Origin: a virus
Reading direction: 5' to 3' (one strand)
Length of the DNA: 34,048 bases
IMG/VR virus record: IMGVR_UViG_3300033048_000153
Span: 1 to 34,048 of that record
Notes under the pieces: generated by a model
What the model was told of the DNA's origin: nothing
The model's input: only the letters and a program-made list of their open reading frames with translations
The model's database searches: none
Translations under genes and position numbers: made by a program
In this document: in pieces, positions 23,041 through 30,362 of the stretch
How positions within the stretch are numbered: position 1 is the first letter of the stretch
Layout of the letters: the number at the start of each line of letters is the position of its first letter

Positions 23041-23251
23041 CCGTCGCTCGTCGCTCGACCACTCGCTCGACCGCGCGCGCGAGCGATACCGCGGCGTCGC
23101 TCCTGCGCACGCCCGCGGGGGGGTATGGGGGGGTGTGCGCGCGCGAGCGAAAAGGGGGTTTCGCTCGACCACACCCCTCGCTCGACCGGTTGAGCGAAGT
23201 GGTCAAGCGACTGCGCGCGCGAGCGACAACGATGGTTTGAGCGTGCTCGGC
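23041..23251. repeat. Iteron-like repeat cluster, possible origin
   Basis: The 14-mer GCGCGCGCGAGCGA occurs three times exactly (23073, 23137, 23213). The 10-mer TCGCTCGACC occurs four times exactly (23051, 23063, 23161, 23178) and twice inverted with one change (23188, 23201); the copies at 23178 and 23188 form a near-perfect 20-bp palindrome. Both units share GAGCGA/TCGCTC. A G7-TAT-G7 tract lies at 23117-23133. Alternating CG runs could adopt Z-DNA. The cluster lies just downstream of the primase gene, so an origin or a multi-operator is likely; neither is proven. Confidence 0.6.
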
Positions 23252-25390
23252 TCATGGCAAATCCTCCTCCAACTCCGGCTGTGGCCCAGCCGCGTACATC
23301 GCCTTGTGCGCTCGGCCGACCGATAAGCGATGGATGAGCCCCCGGTCTTGGGCGATCTCGAGTAGGTCGCTCGCCCGCCGTCGAGAGAGCCCCGGCTCGG
23401 ACGCGGCCTGCTCGCGGAGCTCGGCCAGGCTGATCGGCTCATCCGAGATGAACGCCTCGACGAACCGCTCGACATCCCACGCGGGGGCCTTGGGCGGCTC
23501 GGGCTTCTTGCGGTCCTTCTGCTTTTTGGCTCGTTCGTTCTTGAGTGCCGCCGGGTCGAGCGTGTCATCGACTGACCACACCGGGAAGTCCCACCGCAGG
23601 CAGGTCGGCTCGATGGGCGGCCACGATCGCACGGCCGCGTCGAGCACGACCACGCCGTCCTCCTCGTGCGGGCGCAGCACGAGGTGCGTGTCGGTCGCCC
23701 GGCTCTGAGCCCCCGCACCGGCCCCGACATCGGTCACACTCTTGCTGCTCTGGCTCCCCTTGGTGCTGTGGTGGATGAGCACGAAGCAGCAGCCGAGCCG
23801 ATTGGCGTAGGAGTCGATCAGGTTGTAGATGTTGGCCATCGTGCCGTTGTCGTTCTCGTCGCCGCCTCGTGGCATGAACCGATAGAACGCGTCAAGGATG
23901 ATGACCTTGAACTGGCCCGGATCGAGCCCGTCGAAGTACACGCCCATCGCGTTGATGTCCAGCAAGCGTCCGCGCAGGTTGTCGACAAAGATCCGCTCGC
24001 TGATCTCCCGCACGGCCACGCTGCGGGCATTGGCGACCTTGGGGATACGGTGGGCGGAGGTCTCGCGGTGGAGTTCGTTATCGATGATCAACACCTGGCC
24101 GGGCACGGTCTCGTAACGCCCGAGCCACGGGCGACCGGTCGCCACCGCGATCGCCAGGTCGAGCGTGAGCCATGACTTGCCCGTCTTGGGGCTGGCAATG
24201 ACATTCATCGTCTCGCCCTCGCGCAGCAGGCCGTGGATCACGGGCGGGCGGAGCAGCGGGAACGATGCGACCAGCTCACCAACCGCGATCGGCGAGGGCT
24301 GAAACGCCCCGGTGCTTGGCGCGGGAGGGGCGGCGATGAACCCCGAGAGATCGACGCCGTGGGTGTCCGTGTCTGGCGTGCTTCCGTAGCCCTCGCCCGC
24401 CAGCGCCGACGCGGCCTTGGCGAAATCGCCCGCGTGTTCGAGCAGCGCGTAGACCGCGAACGGGGCGTAGCCCTTGTGCGACTCGAAAGGCGGGGCGTTG
24501 GTCGAGAAAACATAGAACACGCCGTCCTTGAGCGTCGCGCTCGTGCCCACGGCCTTGCCCGGGCGTCGCCAGTGTTCGTTGTCGCCGCACTTCACGAGCG
24601 CCCATCCGTGTCGCAGGAGCACTTCGCGTGGGTCGCCGCGCTCGTTGAAGTCGTCGCCGGGCCGAGAGCGGCAACTATCCGGTGTTTCCGGATAGTTCAC
24701 TTTCGATGGCGTTCCCTCCACCACGGGGATGGGTGTCTCGTCGAGCCCCCACGCGCAGCCGAGCAGTGTGTCCCGTTCATCGCATGTAATCGTCGGCGAG
24801 GCGGTCAGCTCGCCTTGGATGAGTTCATAGCCATCCGACGGTGCGCACAGGAACAGCCCGCCCTCGCCCCGCGTCTCGATCATGGTGACCACGACCTGCC
24901 ACGCCCCGTCGCCCGACTGCCTCGGCGTGTATTCCTTCGTCCCGATGACCAGTGGCTCGGGTCCGTCGCTCTCGATCACCCGGCTGGCCAGCTTCATGTT
25001 CCCCGAGACCGGCTCGGCGCATCGGTACACGACATGGAACCCGCCCGAGGGCGTGCGTTCGATGACCAGCCGATCGAGCAAGTCCGGCGATTGCTCGTTG
25101 ACCGCCTGTTTCCACGGCTCGAACGCCTCGCCGCCGAGGTCGAAGTCGATCATCTCGAGGTTGCCCGAGACGGTGCCGCAGACGAGACACACCGCCCCCG
25201 CGTCATCGCCGAACCACGATCCGAGTTCGTCGGTGCTCGGCAGCCGCTGCTGGTACGCCTTCCACGCGGGCAGCGCGACGCGCTTCTCGCCCCCGCGCCG
25301 GATCGCGGGCAGGGCGCACAACCCGGCCGCCACGAATACCTCCGCGTGGGATCGGAGCGTGCCGTTGAGATGGGCAGGTGCTCGCGCCAT
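23252..25390 (-). CDS. Primase-polymerase/AAA ATPase fusion
   Basis: The 712-residue product combines a bifunctional primase-polymerase domain and a RepA-like helicase ATPase. The first (about 10-200) has the metal-binding EMIDFDLGG (79-87) and SGGFHVVYR (115-123). A linker segment (RPGDDFNERGDPREVLLRHGW) typical of such phage proteins follows. The second has a Walker A ASPKTGKSW near 399-407 and a Walker B VIILDAFYR. The C-terminus holds a winged-helix-like region (LAELREQAASEPGLSRRRASDLLEIA). It should prime and unwind phage DNA at the origin. Its ATG shares one base with the helicase stop (TGATG, 25388-25392). A perfect DNA hairpin lies inside the linker code at 24673-24697. Confidence 0.9.
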   Translation of the reverse strand: MARAPAHLNGTLRSHAEVFVAAGLCALPAIRRGGEKRVALPAWKAYQQRLPSTDELGSWFGDDAGAVCLVCGTVSGNLEMIDFDLGGEAFEPWKQAVNEQSPDLLDRLVIERTPSGGFHVVYRCAEPVSGNMKLASRVIESDGPEPLVIGTKEYTPRQSGDGAWQVVVTMIETRGEGGLFLCAPSDGYELIQGELTASPTITCDERDTLLGCAWGLDETPIPVVEGTPSKVNYPETPDSCRSRPGDDFNERGDPREVLLRHGWALVKCGDNEHWRRPGKAVGTSATLKDGVFYVFSTNAPPFESHKGYAPFAVYALLEHAGDFAKAASALAGEGYGSTPDTDTHGVDLSGFIAAPPAPSTGAFQPSPIAVGELVASFPLLRPPVIHGLLREGETMNVIASPKTGKSWLTLDLAIAVATGRPWLGRYETVPGQVLIIDNELHRETSAHRIPKVANARSVAVREISERIFVDNLRGRLLDINAMGVYFDGLDPGQFKVIILDAFYRFMPRGGDENDNGTMANIYNLIDSYANRLGCCFVLIHHSTKGSQSSKSVTDVGAGAGAQSRATDTHLVLRPHEEDGVVVLDAAVRSWPPIEPTCLRWDFPVWSVDDTLDPAALKNERAKKQKDRKKPEPPKAPAWDVERFVEAFISDEPISLAELREQAASEPGLSRRRASDLLEIAQDRGLIHRLSVGRAHKAMYAAGPQPELEEDLP
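24673..24697. repeat. Perfect 10-bp hairpin inside the primase linker
   Basis: AACTATCCGG and CCGGATAGTT are exact inverted copies around TGTTT. The element encodes VNYPETPDS on the minus strand, in the linker between the primase and the conserved RPGDDFN segment. It is more A+T-rich than the flanks. It looks like a small mobile palindrome inserted in frame. Confidence 0.55.
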
Positions 25391-27081
25391 CAGAACGGCA
25401 CCTCGTCGGGATCGAAGCCGTAGCCGTCGAAGGCGAGCGCTGGCTCGGGCAGGTTGTCCGGGTCTTCGAGCCGTGGCGGCTTGTCGCCGAGCTCATACCC
25501 GACCACACGCTCCCAGCCATCGCTGGGCTTCTTCTCCGCCGTCACCCGATGTGTCGGCGCAAGCGCACCGGCATCTGCCCACTCAACCGCTTCGGCGACT
25601 GTTTCAGGCACCGGATCACGCGACCGCTCCCGCCACCATTGCTCGGCTTTCCTTCGCGCGTAGCCGGTGTGCTCGAAGCAGACCCACTCGCGCACCCAGC
25701 GGTTGAACCCGACGCGATACTCAACCCGCATCGTCGGCTTGGCGAGCGGATCGCTGCGCTTGTGATGCGTGTGGTACCCGACCTCGATGACCCGTTCCTC
25801 GTGGCGCGCTGGAGCCTCGTCTCCGGTCACGATCGCCGCATCGGAAGCGACGGCCTCGTGCTTGGCTTCCTGACGCGGCGAGAATGCGTGCCCACACTCC
25901 GGGCAGACGGCGTAGGCCGCGTGGATGAGCGCATCGCACTCGGGGCACTGCTTGGCCGGGGCCTCGCCCGAACCTGCATTGGAATCCGCAAGCCGGATCG
26001 CATCGACCGGACCATGCCGGAGCACATTGCCACCGAAGTCGAGCACGAGGCAGTCGTTCTTGCCGGGCGACAACCGGAATCCCCTGCCGACCATCTGGTA
26101 GTACAGCCCCGGCGAGAGCGTCGGACGAAGCAGCGCCACGCAATCGACACTGGGTGCATCGAACCCCGTCGTCAGCACATTGACATTCGCCAGATACTTC
26201 AGATCGCCCGCTTTGAATCGAGCGATGGTCTCGTCGCGTTGCGATACGGGCGTGTGGCCGCAGACAAACCCGCACTCGACGCCATGCGTGTGTTGGAGGA
26301 TCGCCTGCACATGCTCGCCGTGCGCAACACCCGATGTGAAGACCAGCACCGCGTTGCGATCCGCCGTCGCCGCCACGATCTCGCTGCACGCCGACTCGAC
26401 CAGGCCCTCGGCGTTCATCAGGTCTTCAACTTCGCCCGCGACGAACTCGCCACCACGCACATGCAGGTCGCTCGTATCGGCCACCGACTTCCCCGCCCGG
26501 CTCCGCAGCGGGCATAGGTATCCCTGCACGATCAACTCACGCACGCTGGCCTCGAAGCACACCTCGTTGAGGATCGTGTCGGGGCCGCAGATCGTCCCCG
26601 TCTTCATCCGGTACGGCGTCGCCGTCAGCCCGACCACCCGTTGATGGTCGCACAGATCGCGTGCATCGGTGAGGAACCGCCGATACATCCCCTCGCCGTC
26701 CGGCGGGATCAAATGGGCTTCGTCAACGATCACCAGATCCATCGGCCCAAGGTCGTGCGCCCGCTGATAGATCGACTGAATCCCCGCGACCGTCACCGCG
26801 TACCCGAGATCACGCCGACCAAGCCCGGCCGAGTACACCCCGATGGGCAGGTCGGGCGCGACGGCCTGGAGTTTTCCAGCCGCCTGTTCGAGCAGTTCCT
26901 TGACATGCGCGAGCACGATCACTCGCCCGCCCCAGTCTTGCACCGCCGCCCTACAAATCTCGGCGATGACATGCGTCTTGCCGCTTCCCGTCGGCAGCAC
27001 GACCGCCGGGTTTGTGTTGGAGCCGGCGATGTGTTTCCACACCGCATCGACCGCGTCGCGTTGGTAGTGACGAAGTTCCAT
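25390..27081 (-). CDS. SF2 DEAH helicase with zinc ribbon
   Basis: The 563-residue product is a superfamily 2 helicase of the ResIII/RecQ-like group. Visible motifs are the Q-like RHYQRDAV (4-11), Walker A PTGSGKT (30-36), VDEAH (119-123), TATPY (153-157), NVLTTGFDAPSVD (301-313) and QMVGRGFR (329-336). A four-cysteine zinc ribbon follows (CPEC 379-382, CPEC 393-396). The last 100 residues contain a WVREWVCFEHTGYARRKAEQWW block common to phage versions. It probably remodels replication or recombination intermediates. The ATG at 27081 overlaps the RusA stop as TGATG; the TTG one codon earlier is less likely. Confidence 0.92.
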   Translation of the reverse strand: MELRHYQRDAVDAVWKHIAGSNTNPAVVLPTGSGKTHVIAEICRAAVQDWGGRVIVLAHVKELLEQAAGKLQAVAPDLPIGVYSAGLGRRDLGYAVTVAGIQSIYQRAHDLGPMDLVIVDEAHLIPPDGEGMYRRFLTDARDLCDHQRVVGLTATPYRMKTGTICGPDTILNEVCFEASVRELIVQGYLCPLRSRAGKSVADTSDLHVRGGEFVAGEVEDLMNAEGLVESACSEIVAATADRNAVLVFTSGVAHGEHVQAILQHTHGVECGFVCGHTPVSQRDETIARFKAGDLKYLANVNVLTTGFDAPSVDCVALLRPTLSPGLYYQMVGRGFRLSPGKNDCLVLDFGGNVLRHGPVDAIRLADSNAGSGEAPAKQCPECDALIHAAYAVCPECGHAFSPRQEAKHEAVASDAAIVTGDEAPARHEERVIEVGYHTHHKRSDPLAKPTMRVEYRVGFNRWVREWVCFEHTGYARRKAEQWWRERSRDPVPETVAEAVEWADAGALAPTHRVTAEKKPSDGWERVVGYELGDKPPRLEDPDNLPEPALAFDGYGFDPDEVPF

Positions 27082-27446
27082 CAAGCCTCTGCCTCCGAAA
27101 TACGCACGACGACCTTGCCGCCGGGGATGACCGGTGCTCGCTCGATGGCGAGCCGATCGATCTGGCTGTCGTCTTCGTAGATGCCACCGTGTTCGAGCGC
27201 ATCGAGTAGCGCCTTGGTGATGTTGTCAAGATCGCGTCGGCGTCGGTCCGGCGGGTGTGCCGAAATACGGACCGTCAGCGAACCGGTCATTGGCTTGACG
27301 CATCGCGTCGCGAGGATGGCCAGCACACGCTGACGGAACCGCCGACCTTCCTTGCTGATGAGCGTGCGAGCCCCGACCCGCCGCCAGTAGTGATTCACCG
27401 ACGGCGGGTAGGGCAGCTCGATCGTGAATGTGCTCAACGCTTCCAC
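27081..27446 (-). CDS. rusA: RusA-like Holliday junction resolvase
   Basis: The 121-residue product matches the RusA family, which cuts Holliday junctions made in recombination and replication. It opens with TIELPYPPSVNHYWRR and has the metal-binding block RDLDNITKALLDAL (Asp72, Asp74) followed by YEDDSQIDRL (Asp92/93). Length equals that of E. coli RusA. The start is GTG at 27446, with GGGAGTG nine bases upstream; sequence open above it is not conserved. It overlaps the DUF669 gene by 13 bp and the helicase by one base. Confidence 0.9.
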   Translation of the reverse strand: MEALSTFTIELPYPPSVNHYWRRVGARTLISKEGRRFRQRVLAILATRCVKPMTGSLTVRISAHPPDRRRRDLDNITKALLDALEHGGIYEDDSQIDRLAIERAPVIPGGKVVVRISEAEA

Positions 27447-27886
27447 GGCGGCACACTCCCAACTGATGCAGCGGCAACGGGATCGGTGCTTCCCTTGCTT
27501 TCGTACCCCTTGACCTCGTTGGTCATCTCGCCCGTGTCGCCGCGTTTCTTGCAACCGACCTTGATCGTCAGCGGCAGGTTGTGCAGCTCGATCGAGTCCT
27601 TCGGGGCCAGCACGCCGACGGCCCGGCAGATTGCCGACAGCTCGGCCCGTGCGATCTTGACCGCCATCTCGCTCGGGTTGTCGAGGTTGAGCCTCGCCCA
27701 GACGAGCCGTCCCTTGTGCTCGCCTTCGAGCACTTGGAAGGTCAGTTGCAGGTACTGCCCCGTCCCCGCCTTGGTCGGCTTCATCTCCGTCTCAGTGATG
27801 ATCGCCAGGTACTTGCCCGCGGGGATCGGATCGAATCCCACGGCGGGATCGACTTCGTTTGCGTTGAATCCACTCAGATCTGCCAT
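27434..27886 (-). CDS. DUF669 phage protein (ssDNA-binding candidate)
   Basis: The 150-residue product matches the DUF669 pattern: FDPIPAGKYLAIITETEMKPTKAGTGQYLQLTFQVLEGEHKGR followed by NLDNPSEMAVKIARAELSAICRAVG. DUF669 proteins lie beside phage recombinases and are thought to bind single-stranded DNA with an OB-like fold. Here the neighbour is the Sak4-like ATPase, two bases upstream. AAGGAGC precedes the ATG. The C-terminus (DPVAAASVGSVPPWKR) resembles the disordered tail of such proteins. Confidence 0.88.
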   Translation of the reverse strand: MADLSGFNANEVDPAVGFDPIPAGKYLAIITETEMKPTKAGTGQYLQLTFQVLEGEHKGRLVWARLNLDNPSEMAVKIARAELSAICRAVGVLAPKDSIELHNLPLTIKVGCKKRGDTGEMTNEVKGYESKGSTDPVAAASVGSVPPWKR

Positions 27887-27888
27887 GT

Positions 27889-28704
27889 TCAGGCTCCTTG
27901 TGTTTGTGGTTCAGTGGTTGATACATTTGATTCGACGGGCGCATCGACGCCCGGCTGCATCGGGCTCTCGCCGCGCAGGAAGGCGTCGAAGATGCGGTAA
28001 TCGAGCGGCATCTCGTCGGGCAACCCGATTCGGTTCTTGGCCATGTGCGCCGGGCGTTCGGTCGTGCGGATGATCCGTTCGCCGGTGCCGATGCCCTGCG
28101 TCCGCTTGCGGCTGAAGCCCTCGTCCGTGTGCTTCGTGTGCACGCGGTAAGTTGCAAAGAGCACCTCGTCACACCATTCCTGGATCAACGCCGACGCGTG
28201 CTTATTGAGCCGAGGCACATACCGGTCGTAACTCTCGGTCTCGGGGTTGTCGAACTTCTCGATGCGGGCGTGCGCGATGAGGATGACCTGCATCCCGCGC
28301 TCGTTGCGCAGCGAGTCGAGCCCTTCGAGAATCTCCCGCCACTGCGTGAGCGCGAAGGTGTAGCCTTTGGCGTACCCGATGTCCTCGATCGACTCGACAC
28401 CCCGCTTGGCGCAGACCTCGGCGAAGATCAGCCGTTCGAGCCAATCGAGCGAGTCGATGACGACGGTCTTGTATTCGTGGTCTTCGTTGTAGAGCGCCGC
28501 GAGCGATGCGAGGATGTCGCCGTAGCGTGTCGCCACCGGCAACTTGTCGCAGTCGATCTCACCGAGTCCGTCCTCGGTTTGGATGAAGACAGCGTTGTCC
28601 GCCATCGACCCGAAGGTCGATTTGCCGATGCCGTGCGTGCCATACAGCATCACGCGACGGGGCTTGGGTTGGCGGCCGGATTGGATGTGTTGAAGTGGGT
28701 TCAT
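27889..28704 (-). CDS. Sak4-like RecA-fold recombination ATPase
   Basis: The 271-residue product is an AAA_24-type ATPase, of the group that contains the phage single-strand annealing recombinase Sak4. The Walker A motif YGTHGIGKST is at 21-30, a Walker B-type VVIDSLDWLERL follows, and MQVILIAHARIEKF and DRYVPRLNKHASALIQEW match the family. It would pair complementary DNA with help from the DUF669 protein. AAGGAGA precedes the ATG. The exonuclease gene lies 48 bp upstream, giving an exonuclease-annealase-SSB-resolvase set. Confidence 0.88.
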   Translation of the reverse strand: MNPLQHIQSGRQPKPRRVMLYGTHGIGKSTFGSMADNAVFIQTEDGLGEIDCDKLPVATRYGDILASLAALYNEDHEYKTVVIDSLDWLERLIFAEVCAKRGVESIEDIGYAKGYTFALTQWREILEGLDSLRNERGMQVILIAHARIEKFDNPETESYDRYVPRLNKHASALIQEWCDEVLFATYRVHTKHTDEGFSRKRTQGIGTGERIIRTTERPAHMAKNRIGLPDEMPLDYRIFDAFLRGESPMQPGVDAPVESNVSTTEPQTQGA

Positions 28705-28752
28705 GGGTATAGGTCTCCTTGGGTTGATGTGTTGATTTTCAGATGGATGGGT

Positions 28753-29670
28753 TCACAGCCGGTCGAACTTGCGGAGCGATTCGAACCCGGTCGGCCAGTG
28801 ATCGCGTCGCTCGCATTCGCTCAGCTCGGCCATCGCCTTTTCGTTGTCGCGTTGCGCGGCATCGAGCAACTTGGGGCAGATCACCCACACGCCACACCGG
28901 AACGGCTCGCGTTTCTCGACCGCGACGATGTGAACCGGGAGCGTGACGCCTGTGGCCTCGGCAACCAACGCCCGGTAGAAGGCGAGCTGATGGACATAGC
29001 CGTACGCCCGGATGCTCAGCTCGAACGAATCCAGATCGTCCGTGGTCTTGAGATCGACGAGCCCGCGTCCATCGACCGGGTTGATCCAGTCGAGCCGAAT
29101 CTGGCATGGATGCCCCGCGTAAGCCCGCCGAATCACACCCTCGGCCGCTCCAACCGCCAGCAACTCACGAGCGAAGATGTGCGTCTTGACCGCCGCAGCC
29201 ATCTGCTCGATCAACGCCGCCTGGTCGTCGCTGAGCACCGGCTTGCCAACCCGCTCCGCCCACTCAGCAAACGCCTTCGTCCCCGAGCCGAACGGCTTGT
29301 CCGTCTTGGGATTGATCGGTCCGCCCACCGCGAACTCGGCCTCGTACCGCTCGCGTCCTTCGAGGACGAGCACATGTGCCGCCCGCCCGACGAGGAACGC
29401 CGTGCTCTCTCGCCGAGGAATCAATCCCAGCCGCTTGCGCTGATAAAGCAACGGGCACCGCCGAAACTCCGCCAGCCAGTGCGACGACAGGTTGTCCTTC
29501 GCCTTGGCGTGATACACCTCCGCCGGCTCGTGGGTCAGGAATCGCAGATCGAGTTGTTTGTCGTGTTCAGAAGTTCGCGCAAGCATGGCCAGGTCCTCGG
29601 GATGAATGTCTTGGATGAAGTCGCCCTGCCCGAGACGGACCAAGGGCGTAGAGGAGGTGCGGCGTTTCAC
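28753..29670 (-). CDS. PD-(D/E)XK exonuclease (exodeoxyribonuclease VIII-like)
   Basis: The 305-residue product resembles PDDEXK_12/DUF3799 phage nucleases such as RecE-type exonucleases. Signs are HWLAEFRRCPLLYQRKR, AFLVGRAAHVLVLEG, the catalytic QIRLDWIN followed by GLVDLKTTDD, and YVHQLAFYRALV. It likely resects double-stranded ends to feed the annealase. The start is GTG at 29670, which overlaps the previous stop as GTGA and has AAGGAGG seven bases upstream. Open sequence to 29715 has no support. Confidence 0.9.
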   Translation of the reverse strand: MKRRTSSTPLVRLGQGDFIQDIHPEDLAMLARTSEHDKQLDLRFLTHEPAEVYHAKAKDNLSSHWLAEFRRCPLLYQRKRLGLIPRRESTAFLVGRAAHVLVLEGRERYEAEFAVGGPINPKTDKPFGSGTKAFAEWAERVGKPVLSDDQAALIEQMAAAVKTHIFARELLAVGAAEGVIRRAYAGHPCQIRLDWINPVDGRGLVDLKTTDDLDSFELSIRAYGYVHQLAFYRALVAEATGVTLPVHIVAVEKREPFRCGVWVICPKLLDAAQRDNEKAMAELSECERRDHWPTGFESLRKFDRL

Positions 29671-30092
29671 AGTCCGGCCTCCTTGAGCTCTTGCATCGCT
29701 TGCTCGTGACGGCACTGCACACCGGCGCGTGCCTTTGCACCGCGACTGGGCTTGCTCGCGCTCCGCTTGGTTGAGAGTGGCGTGGCTCGTTGCCGTGAGG
29801 CCAACTGCCGGGTGCGATCGAAGTGCGCCGCGTCCGCTTCGGCCAGTGCCCGCCCAAAGTCATTGAGCCACTGGCGGGTGGTGAATATCCGACTCCCGAA
29901 CCGCGTATGCTTGAGACGCACGCGGTCTCCGGATGCCGCTTTGACTCCCTCCCGGCACCACCGCCAGACGCAGTTGGGCGTGGGGCGACCGGGGGCAAGC
30001 TTGGCGGCCTGCGTCAGCGTGATATGCTCATCGAGCGAAGGGCCTTCCGTGCCCGCTCGGTTTGCTGATTGTGTTGATTCTTGCTTGTCCAT
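29667..30092 (-). CDS. DUF1580-like DNA-binding (excisionase-type) protein
   Basis: The 141-residue product has an excisionase-like helix-turn-helix: EHITLTQAAKLAPGRPTPNCVWRWCREGVK, then VRLKHTRFGSRIFTTRQWLNDFGRALAEAD. This is the layout of DUF1580 proteins, known mainly from planctomycetes. The C-terminus is basic and probably disordered. Position beside the integrase suggests a directionality factor or a regulator of the early operon. GAGGAGG precedes ATG 30092. Its stop overlaps the exonuclease GTG. Confidence 0.82.
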   Translation of the reverse strand: MDKQESTQSANRAGTEGPSLDEHITLTQAAKLAPGRPTPNCVWRWCREGVKAASGDRVRLKHTRFGSRIFTTRQWLNDFGRALAEADAAHFDRTRQLASRQRATPLSTKRSASKPSRGAKARAGVQCRHEQAMQELKEAGL

Positions 30093-30173
30093 GTAGACCT
30101 CCTCGCCCGTCTGGCCCGTCTTTGGGCTGGTTGCGATGGGAGAAGGATCTACTGGTTTTTTGCGTGGCTACAA

Positions 30174-30189
30174 GGTTACAGTTGTAACC
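30174..30189. promoter_or_regulatory. Palindromic operator candidate
   Basis: GGTTACA and TGTAACC are exact inverted arms around GT. The site lies about 85-100 bp upstream of the DUF1580-like gene, where a lysogeny repressor or the DUF1580 protein itself could act. A matching half-site GGTTACAAC is found about 95 bp further right. Confidence 0.5.
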
Positions 30190-30209
30190 AGAGTCCCCGC
30201 CAACGAGAA

Positions 30210-30234
30210 CGGCCCTCCCGAAATGGGAGGGCCG
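30210..30234. terminator. Strong hairpin after the integrase gene
   Basis: CGGCCCTCCC pairs perfectly with GGGAGGGCCG around GAAAT. It is downstream of the integrase (minus strand) and could end its transcript, but no T run follows on that strand, so it may work with Rho or act as a processing signal. Confidence 0.4.
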
Positions 30235-30362
30235 GAGGAAGCGTGCAAGTTTTTTGCGAATTGAGAGTGGCGGTTACAACGCACCGGGGTTTTGGTGGTG
30301 TATCAATCGATCCGAAGCATTTCCTGGGATATCGCACACCGATGTTTGGACAGCAAACTGCC

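Larger units (their letters stand above)
30093..30362. promoter_or_regulatory. Early operon control region
   Basis: This 270-bp gap separates the leftward early operon from the integrase 3' end. It should hold the early promoter. It contains a 16-bp palindrome GGTTACA-GT-TGTAACC (30174-30189), a half-site GGTTACAAC near 30270, and a strong hairpin at 30210-30234. A TTGTAG/TAGATC pair on the minus strand (about 30172-30145) is a weak promoter candidate. No gene is seen. Confidence 0.5.

Noticed and set aside
22767-23250. Short open frames in the gap before the methyltransferase
   Set aside because: They lack ribosome sites and credible protein sequence, and overlap strong inverted repeats.
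23041-23251. Repeat cluster as a CRISPR array
   Set aside because: Units are 10-14 bp, occur in both directions and have no regular spacers; no cas genes are nearby.
30210-30234. Certain Rho-independent terminator
   Set aside because: The stem is perfect but no T run follows on the integrase strand.
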